This document shows, piece by piece, positions 27,073 through 39,842 of a stretch of 64,000 nt of DNA (position 1 is the first letter of the stretch; every line of letters begins with the position of its first letter). The notes below the pieces were generated by a model. It did not search any database, was not told the DNA's origin, and saw nothing but the letters and a program-made list of their open reading frames with translations. The position numbers and the translations under genes are program-made. This DNA comes from Eggerthellaceae bacterium (GTDB taxonomy: Bacteria > Actinomycetota > Coriobacteriia > Coriobacteriales > Eggerthellaceae): contig CAJTDS010000004.1 in NCBI GenBank assembly GCA_910575165.1, positions 124,001 through 188,000 on the forward strand. Reading direction: 5' to 3'.

Positions 27073-28530
27073 ATGGGGAAAACGAACGCGAAAACACCGA
27101 GGACCAGGAGCAAGCCGCAGGGCGTACCACCGTCGCTGCTCATGCTCGTATGCATCGGCTTCGCCTGCTACATGGTGGAGGGCATCCTCGATTTCAGCCC
27201 GACGCTGATCATGCAGCCGTCGGCGGACGCCCGCGACCTCATCGGGTCGCTCAAGCCGCTTTCGCGGGCCGTGAACATCGCGAGCCTTCTCGCCCTCGCG
27301 GCGTTCGCCTACCGTCGGGGACCGCTGCACGAGAAGCGCTGGCTCGTCGCCCTCGCGGGCATCCTGTACTCGGGGGGATTGCTGCTCGTCCTGCTCTCCA
27401 GTTACTTCGCCGACATGTTCGCCGCGGGCGTGGTCGCGGGCGTCGTCCTCAAGTCGTTCGGTTCGTGCTTCCTCGTTCTCTGGGGCGAGGTGATAGCCTA
27501 CGCGGACAACCGCTCGACTGCCATCGCGACGTCGTGCAGCTACGCGCTGTGCTTCGCCGCTGCGGGGTACTTCGCCCTGAACGAGGGCGTTTCCACCTCT
27601 GTGCTGGTCGCGCTCATGCCGTTGGCGTCGGCGGCGGTCCTCCTGAGTCTCTCCGGGCAGCCCTCCGCCTTCCGCGAGCGGCCGAGGCGCGCGGAAGGCG
27701 ATTCGCCGAGGGGGAGGGAGAGCTGGCGCCCCCTGCGGGCCCTTCCCTTGAAGCAGCTGGTCGCCTTGGGGATATTCGGCGCCGCCCAGCTCCTGGTCAA
27801 CACCATCTCGGAAGGGCGCATCGATTACTCCGTCGAACAGAGCACCGTCATTGCGGGCACTGTGGCGTCCCTGCTGGTCCTCGCGCTCGTCGCGGCGAGC
27901 GGCAAGCGCTTCCGCATCCTGCTCCTCTCCCGCATCCTCATCCCCACGCTCATCGTCGCGGCGCTGCTCGTGCTCGTCGCGGAGCCCGGCATCCAGCGCT
28001 ACGAGAGCTACGCGCTGGGTTCCTGCTACGCGGTCTTCCGCATCTTCGTCTTCTGCCTCTGGTGCTACTTCGGGAAGAACTCGGAGCTGTGCGTGTCGGT
28101 CGTGGTCGCGGTGGGGCAGTCGATCTCGGTCGCATGCAACTGGGCCGAGCAGCTGGTCGAACCGTTTTTGCTCAGGGCGGGGGCGGTGGAGAGCGTGGTC
28201 CTCGCCGGGGTGATCGCGGTGGTCCTCATTGTCGCCCTCTTCATGCTGGGGGACAACGACCTGGCGCGCAAGCGCGGGGCGTTCGCCTCCTTCCCCGAAT
28301 CCGACGACGCCCTGGTATCCGAGAGGCTGGAGGCGGCCCGCGAGCATCTGGAGCTGACCCAGCGCGAATGCGACATCTGCCTGATGGTCCTGCGCGGGTG
28401 CGGCACCGACGAGATCTGCAGCGAGCTGTACATCTCCCAGGCGACCATGAAGACCCACATGCGCAACATCTACCGCAAGGCCGGGGTCCACAGCCGCTCG
28501 GAGCTGCTGGCCGTGCTGGAGGAAAGCTAG
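27073..28530 (+). CDS. LuxR-family regulator with multi-TM N-terminal domain
   Basis: 485 residues. About twelve hydrophobic helices occupy residues 1-400, with a charged cytoplasmic loop near 195-215 (RERPRRAEGDSPRG). The last 65 residues form a LuxR/NarL HTH: LTQRECDICLMVLRGCGTDEICSELYISQATMKTHMRNIYRKAGVHSR. Such membrane LuxR proteins are greatly expanded in Eggerthellaceae and typically sit beside a reductase they regulate, as here. A CATAAT box ends 6 nt before ATG 27073 and no ribosome site is seen, so the message may be leaderless. The ligand or signal is unknown. Confidence 0.88.
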   Translation: MGKTNAKTPRTRSKPQGVPPSLLMLVCIGFACYMVEGILDFSPTLIMQPSADARDLIGSLKPLSRAVNIASLLALAAFAYRRGPLHEKRWLVALAGILYSGGLLLVLLSSYFADMFAAGVVAGVVLKSFGSCFLVLWGEVIAYADNRSTAIATSCSYALCFAAAGYFALNEGVSTSVLVALMPLASAAVLLSLSGQPSAFRERPRRAEGDSPRGRESWRPLRALPLKQLVALGIFGAAQLLVNTISEGRIDYSVEQSTVIAGTVASLLVLALVAASGKRFRILLLSRILIPTLIVAALLVLVAEPGIQRYESYALGSCYAVFRIFVFCLWCYFGKNSELCVSVVVAVGQSISVACNWAEQLVEPFLLRAGAVESVVLAGVIAVVLIVALFMLGDNDLARKRGAFASFPESDDALVSERLEAAREHLELTQRECDICLMVLRGCGTDEICSELYISQATMKTHMRNIYRKAGVHSRSELLAVLEES

Positions 28531-28568
28531 CCCGAAGAGGCCGTCCCTCCGGCGCCGCGCACGGGCCG

Positions 28569-28596
28569 GCGAGACGGCCCGCTGCGGCCGTCTCGC
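28569..28596 (+). terminator. hairpin downstream of the LuxR gene
   Basis: Perfect 11-bp stem GCGAGACGGCC (28569-28579) / GGCCGTCTCGC (28586-28596), 6-nt loop, without a T run; may be a weak or factor-dependent terminator. Confidence 0.45.
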
Positions 28597-28668
28597 GCCG
28601 AAAGCGCATAAGGAGGGGCCGATATCCGAAAAGATTGAGGAATGCCCCTTGCGCATCGGGGGATTCCG

Positions 28669-28801
28669 TATACTGTTCCGCAACCTTTAAGGCGGTACCG
28701 AGAGACCGACAAGGTGCGCACATACCCCAGCCCTGCGGCCCGCCGAGGCCGGCGGGGAAAACGAAGCCAGGCGCCCTCGTCGGAAACGGGGGCGCTTTTT
28801 T
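28669..28801 (+). promoter_or_regulatory. carAB promoter -10 and PyrR attenuator
   Basis: A TATACT -10 lies at 28669-28674 (weak -35). The hairpin CGGT-ACCGAGAG-ACCG (28693-28708), followed by ACAAGG, matches the pyrR leader element. The terminator is GCGCCCTCG (28771-28779) / CGGGGGCGC (28787-28795, one G-U) plus six T. Between 28531 and 28878 nothing else coding is seen. Confidence 0.82.
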
Positions 28802-28878
28802 CGGAGCGGGGGCCGGAGGGCCCCGTGAGGGCTGCGGGCGAGGCGCTGCGGCACCCCTCGGGGTGCAGGGAAGAAAGG

Positions 28879-30231
28879 ATGCTGACGAACGTGAGCGAGA
28901 TATCCGACAAGCTTCTGCGGGGGACCACGAAGCCGGCGCCTGCGCCTGCGCTTCTGATGCTGGAGGACGGCACGTGCTTTTCCGGCACCAGCTGCGGCGC
29001 AACGGGCGAGACCTTCGGCGAGATCTGCTTCAACACGTCGCTCGAAGGCTACCTCGAGGTGCTGACCGACCCCTCCTACGCGGGCCAGATCGTCACCATG
29101 ACCTATCCCCAGATCGGCAACTACGGCGTGAACCCGGAGGATGCCCAGTCGGCGCGCCCCGCTCTGCGCGGCATTGTGGTGCGCGATCTGTGCGCCACCC
29201 CCTCCAACTGGCGGAGCGCCAAGGGGCTGCCGCGGTTCCTGGCCGAAAACGGCATCGTGGCCATCGAGGGGGTGGACACCCGGGCCCTGGTGCGGCATGT
29301 GCGCGAAGCCGGCGCCATGAGGGCGGGCCTGTCCACCGTTACGCACGATCCCCAGGCCCTGCTGCAGAAGGTGCGCGAGAGCGAGTCGATCGTGGGCGTG
29401 AACCTGGCGGCCACGGTCTCCTGCGACAAGGCGCGCTCGGTGGGGGAGGGCGACCTTCCGCAAAGCCACGCCTTCGCCGTGACGAGCGCATCGGATGGCG
29501 CGCGCTACAAGGTGGTGGCCTACGACTGCGGGGTGAAGGACTCCATCCTGCACAATCTCGTGCGCTGCGGCTGCGACGTGACCGCCGTGCCCTGGGACAC
29601 CCCGGCCGACGATGTGCTGGCCCTGAACCCCGACGGCGTGTTCCTGAGCAACGGACCGGGCGACCCCGAGGCGGTCGCGGGTACCTACAGCCAGGTGGAG
29701 AAGCTGCTCGGGCGGGTGCCGGTGTTCGGCATCTGCCTGGGGCATCAGATGATGGGCAAGGCGGCCGGCGCGCAGATCGAGAAGCTCAAGTACGGGCACC
29801 GCGGCGGCAACCACCCGGTTGCCAACCTGCGCACCGGCCGCGTTGAGATCACGGCGCAGAACCACGGCTTCGGCATCCTGTTCCCAAGCCTGGGGCCGCT
29901 TGTGCCGGAGCTTTCCGGCGGGTTCAAGGGCCACGAGGACGATCTACGTTTCTGGAGCCGCGCCGGCATCGCGCCCGTGGTGGACAACCCGCGCTTCGGA
30001 CGCGTGCAGCTCACCCATGTGAACCTCAACGACGGCACCGCCGAGGGCATGGCCTTCCTGGACATCCCGGCCTTCTCGGTGCAGTACCACCCCGAAGCCT
30101 CGCCCGGGCCTACCGACGCCCATTACCTGTTCACCGCGTTTCGCCGCCTTATGGACGGGCGGGACGACTTCCTGGATATAGACATCGCCCAAGACCGGCT
30201 CGCCGGCTGGAAGTTCGGAGAGGTGGCCTAA
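28879..30231 (+). CDS. carA: carbamoyl-phosphate synthase small (glutaminase) subunit
   Basis: 450 residues from ATG 28879. The N domain has FSGTSCGATGETFGEICFNTS; the class I glutamine amidotransferase domain has GICLGHQ with the catalytic Cys (about 287) and QYHPEASPG with the His. Generates ammonia for CarB. AGAAAGG abuts ATG 28879, so GTG 28891, 12 nt downstream in frame, is an equally likely start. A PyrR attenuator precedes it. The stop directly abuts the carB ATG. About 25 residues precede the usual family start. Confidence 0.95.
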   Translation: MLTNVSEISDKLLRGTTKPAPAPALLMLEDGTCFSGTSCGATGETFGEICFNTSLEGYLEVLTDPSYAGQIVTMTYPQIGNYGVNPEDAQSARPALRGIVVRDLCATPSNWRSAKGLPRFLAENGIVAIEGVDTRALVRHVREAGAMRAGLSTVTHDPQALLQKVRESESIVGVNLAATVSCDKARSVGEGDLPQSHAFAVTSASDGARYKVVAYDCGVKDSILHNLVRCGCDVTAVPWDTPADDVLALNPDGVFLSNGPGDPEAVAGTYSQVEKLLGRVPVFGICLGHQMMGKAAGAQIEKLKYGHRGGNHPVANLRTGRVEITAQNHGFGILFPSLGPLVPELSGGFKGHEDDLRFWSRAGIAPVVDNPRFGRVQLTHVNLNDGTAEGMAFLDIPAFSVQYHPEASPGPTDAHYLFTAFRRLMDGRDDFLDIDIAQDRLAGWKFGEVA

Positions 30232-33474
<3,243 letters not shown>

Positions 33475-33496
33475 AGGCGCTTCGGGCAGATTCTCC

Positions 33497-33526
33497 TTGC
33501 GCACCAGCGGAAACCTGTGCTATTCT
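33497..33526 (+). promoter_or_regulatory. sigma factor gene promoter
   Basis: TTGCGC at 33497-33502, 18-nt spacer, TATTCT at 33521-33526, about 80 nt before the rpoD start. Confidence 0.5.
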
Positions 33527-33604
33527 GCTTGGCTGTACGTTTACGCCCAAAACGGGCTGTTTCGGCGTGCCTGAAACTGGATGTTCGCCAGAAAGGAAGA
33601 GTCA

Positions 33605-34828
<1,224 letters not shown>

Positions 34829-34829
34829 G

Positions 34830-37100
34830 GTGCCTGCTGAAACCTACGAGTTCTTCGCCAGCTGCCTCTCCGGAATGGAGGGGCAGCTTGCCGATGAGCT
34901 GAAAACGCTCGGTGCCAAGGAGGTGCGCCCCTTAAGCGGCGGCGTGTCCTTCGCCGGCCTGTCGCGGACGGCCTTGAAGGCATGCCTGTGGTCTCGCCTG
35001 GCCTCCCGGGTAACCGTCGTGCTCGGCCGCGTGGGCGCCGCAGATGCCGACGCGCTCTACGAAGGGGCGCTCGGCCTTCCCTGGGAGCGCCTGCTGGCGG
35101 CGGGGGCTACCGTGAAGGTGCGGGCGAGCGGCGTGAACGACCAGCTGAGAAACGATCATTTCACCGCGCTGCGCGTGAAGGACGCCGTCTGCGACCGGTT
35201 TCAGGGGCAGGGACTTGCGCGCCCTTCGGTCAGCAGGGACGAGCCCGATGCCCTCATCGACGTGCGCCTGCGGGGGAGCCGGGCCACTATCTCGCTGGAC
35301 CTGGCGGGACGTTCGCTCTTCGCGCGGGACTACCTTGAGGATGATGCCAGCCAAGACGACGTGAACGCCTGCGCCATGGCGGCGTCGCTTCTGGCCCTGG
35401 GGGGCTGGTGCGAAAGCGGCGACGGGGGCCGCGGCTTCGTGGACCCGGCTTGCGCCGACGGCGCCCTGGTGGTGGAGGCAGCCGCAGCTGCCGCCGACAT
35501 GGCGCCGGGGCTTACCCGGCAGAGGTGGGGCTTCTTCGGCTGGTCGGCGTTTGCGGACGACGAATGGGCGGAGCTGCTGGACGAGGCCGACGAGCGCTTC
35601 GAGCGTGGGCTTGCGCGCCTGGTGCGCAGAAGCGACGGCGCGCCCGACCCGGCCCAAGCGCGCATCGTGGGGCTGTGCGCTTCGTCGCCGGCCATTGCGC
35701 GCGGCCGAGGGCGCATCGCCAGCGCCGGGCTCAAGGGGGCGGCGAGCATCGTGCTTGGCGATGCGGAGAACGCCGAGGACGCCGTCGACCAGGCCCTGCG
35801 CTGCAGCGCAGAAGGCGCGCTGCTGGTGGCCAGCGACTTCTCCCGCCTGGAGCGCGGCGAGTCCCGCGCCCGGGCCCAGGCCGAGATCGCCGCCTTCGCG
35901 CGCGCGGCGGCGCTCGCACCCGAAGGATCCGTCTTCGCGGAAGCGGGTTTTGCCGCAGACGTGGCCGAGCGTTTCGGCGAGACGCCTCGGACGCTTGCCG
36001 TGGGTCGCGGGCGCATGGAGACGACTGTGTCCGTGCTCTCGGGCGCCCCGAAGGCGGCCTGCACGGTCATGGTGCCCGACAACGCCGGCGGGGCCGAGCA
36101 TCCGGTGGAGGTGTTCGACGAGGCGTCGAGCCAGTTCGCCGACCGATTGCGCAAGATGGCCAAGCAGCGGCGCAAGTGGGCTGTTCGCGAGGGGGTTTCC
36201 TGCTATCGCATCTACGACGCCGACCTGCCCGAGTACGCCGTAGCCGTGGACCTGTACCAGGGCGCCGACCACGCCCAGGGCAACGCCTACCTCCATATCG
36301 CCGAGTACGCGCCGCCGAAGTCCGTCGACCCTGCCAAGGCGGCGCGGCGATTCCAGGACGTGCTGTCCCTGGCGCCGGTGGTCATGGGCGTGCGCCCCGA
36401 CCACGTGTTCGCCAAGACCCGCTTGCGCGACAAGGGCGGCAGCCAGTACGGCGAGGCGGGCAGCCGTCCCTACGTCACCACGGTGGAGGAGGGCGGATTG
36501 CTCTTCGAAGTGGACCTGCGCAGCTACCTGGACACCGGGTTGTTCCTGGACCATCGCCCCGTGCGCGAGTACATCCAGACCCACAGCGCCGGCAAGCGCT
36601 TCCTGAACCTGTTCGCCTACACGGGTTCGGCCACGGTCCATGCGGCGGCGGGCGGCGCGGCGGAAACGGTGACGGTGGATCTGTCCCAGACCTACCTGGA
36701 CTGGGCGCGGCGCAACATGGAGCTCAACGGGCTTGCCGGCCCGCAGCATTCCTTCGAGCGCGGCGACGTCATGACCTGGGTCACCGAATGCCGCCGCAGC
36801 CCGCGCCGCTTCGACCTGGCGTTCGTGGACGTGCCCACCTTCTCGAACTCCAAGGCCATGGGAAGCCGTACCTGGGACGTGCAGCGCGACCACGTGGAGC
36901 TGCTCATCGGGGTGTCGCGCCTGTTGGCCGAAGGAGGCCGGGCTATCTTCTCGTGCAACCTGCGCACCTTCAAGCCCGACGAGGAGACGCTGTCCAAATA
37001 CGGCGTGCGTCTTGAGGACGTGACGCCCGAGACCATCCCCGAGGACTTCTCCCGCAATCCGCGCATCCACAAGTCCTACCTGGTGACGCGGGAGAGGTAG
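34830..37100 (+). CDS. rlmL: RlmKL-type bifunctional 23S rRNA methyltransferase with a degenerate RlmL half
   Basis: 756 residues. THUMP domain at about 1-170; a first methyltransferase domain (FVDPACADGALVVEAAA, about 204) in which the expected NPPYGERL catalytic motif near 330 reads VASDFSRLERGE; then the RlmK domain with RKWAVREGVSCYRIYDADLPEYAVAVD, FLDHRPVRE, FLNLFAYTGSATVHAA and FVDVPTFSNSK (usual DPPTFSNSK). RlmL makes m2G2445 and RlmK m7G2069 in 23S rRNA; here only the latter half looks competent. GTG 34830 follows GGAGG within the rpoD end. Confidence 0.88.
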   Translation: MPAETYEFFASCLSGMEGQLADELKTLGAKEVRPLSGGVSFAGLSRTALKACLWSRLASRVTVVLGRVGAADADALYEGALGLPWERLLAAGATVKVRASGVNDQLRNDHFTALRVKDAVCDRFQGQGLARPSVSRDEPDALIDVRLRGSRATISLDLAGRSLFARDYLEDDASQDDVNACAMAASLLALGGWCESGDGGRGFVDPACADGALVVEAAAAAADMAPGLTRQRWGFFGWSAFADDEWAELLDEADERFERGLARLVRRSDGAPDPAQARIVGLCASSPAIARGRGRIASAGLKGAASIVLGDAENAEDAVDQALRCSAEGALLVASDFSRLERGESRARAQAEIAAFARAAALAPEGSVFAEAGFAADVAERFGETPRTLAVGRGRMETTVSVLSGAPKAACTVMVPDNAGGAEHPVEVFDEASSQFADRLRKMAKQRRKWAVREGVSCYRIYDADLPEYAVAVDLYQGADHAQGNAYLHIAEYAPPKSVDPAKAARRFQDVLSLAPVVMGVRPDHVFAKTRLRDKGGSQYGEAGSRPYVTTVEEGGLLFEVDLRSYLDTGLFLDHRPVREYIQTHSAGKRFLNLFAYTGSATVHAAAGGAAETVTVDLSQTYLDWARRNMELNGLAGPQHSFERGDVMTWVTECRRSPRRFDLAFVDVPTFSNSKAMGSRTWDVQRDHVELLIGVSRLLAEGGRAIFSCNLRTFKPDEETLSKYGVRLEDVTPETIPEDFSRNPRIHKSYLVTRER

Positions 37101-37210
37101 GCGTCATACCCTGCGGGTTGCGGTCCCGGCGCGTGCGGCCGAAACCCCGTCGGTCCTCGACGTTCGGTGCGAAGATGCGAAGGAGTTGCCGCCTGGCCGC
37201 CGGAATGGGG

Positions 37211-37216
37211 TATAAT
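37211..37216 (+). promoter_or_regulatory. tRNA-Met promoter -10
   Basis: Perfect TATAAT 15 nt before the mature 5' end; TTGCCG at 37186-37191 could be -35 but at a long 19-nt spacing. Confidence 0.6.
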
Positions 37217-37230
37217 CGCGTCTCGTCTAC

Positions 37231-37305
37231 GTGCCCATAGCTCAACGGTGGAGCAGAGGACTCATAATCCTTTGGTTGCAGGTTCGAATCCTGCTGGGCG
37301 CACCA
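37231..37305 (+). tRNA. tRNA with CAT anticodon (elongator Met, or Ile2)
   Basis: Complete cloverleaf with encoded CCA. Acceptor GTGCCCA / TGGGCGC (one T-G pair), D arm around GCTCAACGGTGGAGC, anticodon stem GAGGA / TCCTT with loop CTCATAA, T arm GCAGG-TTCGAAT-CCTGC. The anticodon stem lacks the three G-C pairs of an initiator. CAT anticodons can also belong to lysidine-modified tRNA-Ile; the two cannot be separated with certainty here. The 3' 46 nt double as attL of the integrated element. Confidence 0.9.
37260..37305 (+). repeat. attL core
   Basis: 46-nt copy running from the anticodon stem to the CCA end of tRNA-Met; identical to 42693-42738, with flanking bases differing on both sides. 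Confidence 0.92.
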
Positions 37306-37316
37306 CGAATTCCGCA

Positions 37317-37352
37317 GGTCATCGGTTGTTCTTGCCGGTGGCCTTTTCTTTT
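37317..37352 (+). terminator. terminator for tRNA-Met supplied by the element
   Basis: GGTCATCGG (37317-37325) pairs CCGGTGGCC (37335-37343) with two G-T pairs, followed by TTTTCTTTT. Lies inside the element, so it replaces the original tRNA terminator now found beyond attR. Confidence 0.7.
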
Positions 37353-37374
37353 GTCAATGTCTCGGCTCCGCCCA

Positions 37375-37397
37375 AATCTGCGAATCATCTGCGAATG
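37375..37397 (+). repeat. left arm-type integrase sites (two copies)
   Basis: ATCTGCGAA at 37376-37384 and 37387-37395, 11 bp apart. The 23-nt block is repeated exactly, same orientation, at 42566-42588 near the other end. Confidence 0.8.
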
Positions 37398-37414
37398 AGC
37401 CGAGTTTCCTGCTT

Positions 37415-38638
37415 CTAGGCGCTCTTCCTCATGGGCACGATGCGCCCGCCCTCGGACCTCAGCATGTCGCCAAGGATGGCCGCTGCGAGTCGGTCGTTCT
37501 CCGACTGGGCGTGCGCGTAGTAGTTGAGCGTTACGGATGCGCTCTCGTGGCCTAAACGCGCCTGGACCGTCTTCACGTCCACGCCCGCCGCGAGAAGCCG
37601 CGTCGCCTGCGTGTGCCTCAGCTCGTGGAACTTCAGCCCTTCGAAGCCGTGGGAGTCGCGCCACGCGCGCCACCATCCTTCGAAGTTGGTTTGGCCGACG
37701 GGCGCGCCGTTGCTGGCGCAGATCACGGGGGTTGCCCCCGACTGCGCAAGTCCTATCGAGCCGAGAATCGCCGCCTGCGTGGCCTTCCATGCCGCTATGT
37801 GGGCCATGGTGCCACGGTCAACGAACACGGTCCGGTTGCCCGCGGGCGTCTTGGCGTCCCTGACGGACAGGGCGCAGCCCTCCACGTCCACAAGCTCCCA
37901 CGTGAGCCGCAGCACCTCCCCGAGCCTCATTCCGGTTGCAAGCCCTATCCTCACCGCAAGCAGCGCCGACACGTCCCGAACGCCGCGCATGTAGCCGCGC
38001 CCCTCCGCAACGCCCCAGGCCGCCTGCCGCCCTTCCTTTGCGGCCAGGGACGCCAGGGCGGCCGCCTCGCAGGCGTCGAGCGTCCGGAGCAGCCCTGAAG
38101 CCTCTGCGATGCTCAGGCTGCGCCGCTCCACCTTGTCCGGGGCCGGCGCCTTCAGCTTGTCGCAGGGGTTCCGCGCCACGAGGTCATAGGAGACGGCTTT
38201 CTTGAGTATCGCGTTGGCCACGATGAAGTACCTGCGAAGCGTCGTGTTGCCGCAGCCCCGGTCGGCCTGGATGCGCCGAAGGGCCGTCTCAACCGTCCGC
38301 GCGTCGAGCTTGCGCAGCGGCACACTCCCCAGGTACCCGGAGAGCACCGCCGCCTTCTGCGCGTAGTCTTCGAGCGTCCCCGGCTTGACCTCAGCTGCCT
38401 TGCCTTCCAGCCACGAGGCAGCGAACTCGCCGAAGGTCAGCTTCTCGCCCTCCACGTTCAGGCCGTCCTCAAGCTCGCGCCGTATCCGGTCGCGCGCCTT
38501 CCGGGCGTCCGCCTTGGTCCCCCGCACCGTGCGGGACACCTTGCGATACTTTCCCGTGGCCGGGTCGCGCCCGAGGGGCACTTGCACCTCCCAGACGCCC
38601 CGGGCCTTCTCTATGATGCTCCCGTCGCCTTTTGCCAT
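37415..38638 (-). CDS. int: tyrosine-type site-specific integrase
   Basis: 407 residues. An Arm-type DNA-binding N domain (GVWEVQVPLGRDPATGKYRKVSRTVRG) is followed by a core-binding SAM-like domain (FGEFAASWLEGKAAEVKPGT) and the catalytic domain: Arg in TGMRLGEVLRLTW, HELRHTQATRLL (HxxR), LGHESASVTLNYYAH (H and nucleophile Tyr). GGAGGTGAAA is the ribosome site. It is transcribed toward attL, 110 nt from the tRNA end. The N domain would bind the ATCTGCGAA repeats at both ends. Confidence 0.96.
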   Translation of the reverse strand: MAKGDGSIIEKARGVWEVQVPLGRDPATGKYRKVSRTVRGTKADARKARDRIRRELEDGLNVEGEKLTFGEFAASWLEGKAAEVKPGTLEDYAQKAAVLSGYLGSVPLRKLDARTVETALRRIQADRGCGNTTLRRYFIVANAILKKAVSYDLVARNPCDKLKAPAPDKVERRSLSIAEASGLLRTLDACEAAALASLAAKEGRQAAWGVAEGRGYMRGVRDVSALLAVRIGLATGMRLGEVLRLTWELVDVEGCALSVRDAKTPAGNRTVFVDRGTMAHIAAWKATQAAILGSIGLAQSGATPVICASNGAPVGQTNFEGWWRAWRDSHGFEGLKFHELRHTQATRLLAAGVDVKTVQARLGHESASVTLNYYAHAQSENDRLAAAILGDMLRSEGGRIVPMRKSA

Positions 38639-38685
38639 ATCGTTTCACCTCCGATCGTTAAATCCGCGCCCTTGTTCCAAACGCC

Positions 38686-39513
38686 CTAGCGGGCGATATT
38701 GGCTGACTTGCCCTGCCTGTACCTTCTCTGCCGCTGCCGGTTCTCGCATCTTACGGAACAGTAATCGGAAACTGCGCTTGCGAGATTTGACGCGCTGCCC
38801 CTCTTCCTCTTGAAGATGCGTCCGCATCCCTCGCAAGCGCAAACCCTCGCCGGCGCCTCATCGGCCAGGAAGGAGTCCATCTGGTTGCAGATGGCATGGG
38901 TTAGGTTCGCATCCCTGAACGGACTGAGCAATGAGAATAGGTTCCGGTGGGGAACATCCTTTCCCAGCCTCGGCACTGATTGCCTTGTCGCGGCCCTTTC
39001 GGCAATAACCCAGTTGTATATATCGATAAGGGTCAGGTCATCATCGCTTTTCGCAAGCGCAATTTTTTGGACACTAAGTGAGGTTTCGCGTAGCCGCCTG
39101 ATCGCGTTGCGCGTCTCTTCCAGCGACACACAGTAGGCGCGACTTTCGCCGAGGCCGTCAGTTTCCGCCATGCTCAAGTACTCGTCGAGCCATGACCGGC
39201 CGAGAAACTTTGCCACCTCTCCTGTTTCCATATCCTGAACGCCTATTTCTGCTAGTACGTTCGCAGAGTAGCGTAGAGGGCTAACGAGCATCCCCCAACT
39301 TTGAACGAATCCCAAAACCTCGTCATCTTGCGACAGATCGAAGTCGAATAGCTCGTGGCTGAAAAACTCAGGCGGAAGCTTGCTTTTCTTCTGATGCTCA
39401 ACGCCGACCCCGCTAACGAACTTGACGGCATCATCTCCGCTGGCGCCCTCGGCGGTCACTATTTTTGCAGCCGGAAAGCAGAGCCAGGAAAGGGGAGCGA
39501 CTACGGGAACCAT
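38686..39513 (-). CDS. CGNR-like zinc-finger protein of the element (function unknown)
   Basis: 275 residues from ATG 39513, preceded by TTGGAGGTTGG; a GTG at 39531 is possible but lies near the predicted transcription start. The last 50 residues hold CACEGCGRIFKRKRG...DYCSVRCENRQRQRRYRQG, close to the CGNR zinc-finger pattern (Cys-x2-Cys...Cys-x3-Cys-x-NR with a basic tail). The first 220 residues are mixed helical and unrecognised (possibly DUF6076-like). Lower GC than neighbours. Occupies the position of a satellite or phage regulator: co-directional with int, divergent from the XRE gene. Confidence 0.65.
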   Translation of the reverse strand: MVPVVAPLSWLCFPAAKIVTAEGASGDDAVKFVSGVGVEHQKKSKLPPEFFSHELFDFDLSQDDEVLGFVQSWGMLVSPLRYSANVLAEIGVQDMETGEVAKFLGRSWLDEYLSMAETDGLGESRAYCVSLEETRNAIRRLRETSLSVQKIALAKSDDDLTLIDIYNWVIAERAATRQSVPRLGKDVPHRNLFSLLSPFRDANLTHAICNQMDSFLADEAPARVCACEGCGRIFKRKRGSASNLASAVSDYCSVRCENRQRQRRYRQGKSANIAR

Positions 39514-39534
39514 GCCAACCTCCAATGTCACGAA

Positions 39535-39578
39535 ATTATATTTATTTACTTCGTTACTTCAACAAGGCACACTATAGG
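39535..39578. promoter_or_regulatory. overlapping divergent promoters of the element switch
   Basis: AT-rich island. On the minus strand TTGAAG (39562-39557), 16-nt spacer, TATAAT (39540-39535) serve the zinc-finger gene. On the plus strand TTCGTT (39550-39555), 17-nt spacer, TATAGG (39573-39578) could serve the XRE gene. The two overlap, so occupancy should be mutually exclusive. Confidence 0.6.
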
Positions 39579-39623
39579 AGTCATGGGAAGCAAAGTCAAC
39601 AGCGGACGAATGGAGGTTTGCCG

Positions 39624-39842
39624 ATGATGGAGCTAACGCACAGGCGGAAGCTCATAGGCGTGTCGCAAGCAGAGCTTGCACGGATGACGGGCGCTCACCC
39701 AACGTCTATAAGCCGCATCGAGTCCGGCAAAGAGCCGCCATACCCGCTTCGGGCCAAGCGCATAGCTGACGCCCTAGGCTGGGATGGCGACCCGATGGAG
39801 CTCTTCAAGGAGGTGACCGACGATGGAACAGACGCCGCATGA
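39624..39842 (+). CDS. small XRE-family repressor-like HTH protein
   Basis: 72 residues. ELTHRRKLIGVSQAELARMTGAHPTSISRIESGKEPPYPLRAKRIADALG is a canonical XRE HTH. GGAGG at 39612-39616 fits ATG 39624. The first rightward gene of the element; probably controls the divergent promoters at 39535-39578. Overlaps the next gene by 20 nt. Confidence 0.85.
   Translation: MMELTHRRKLIGVSQAELARMTGAHPTSISRIESGKEPPYPLRAKRIADALGWDGDPMELFKEVTDDGTDAA

Noticed and set aside
39465-39623. Longer version of the XRE protein starting at 39465
   Set aside because: The extension runs through the AT-rich divergent promoter region; ATG 39624 has the ribosome site.
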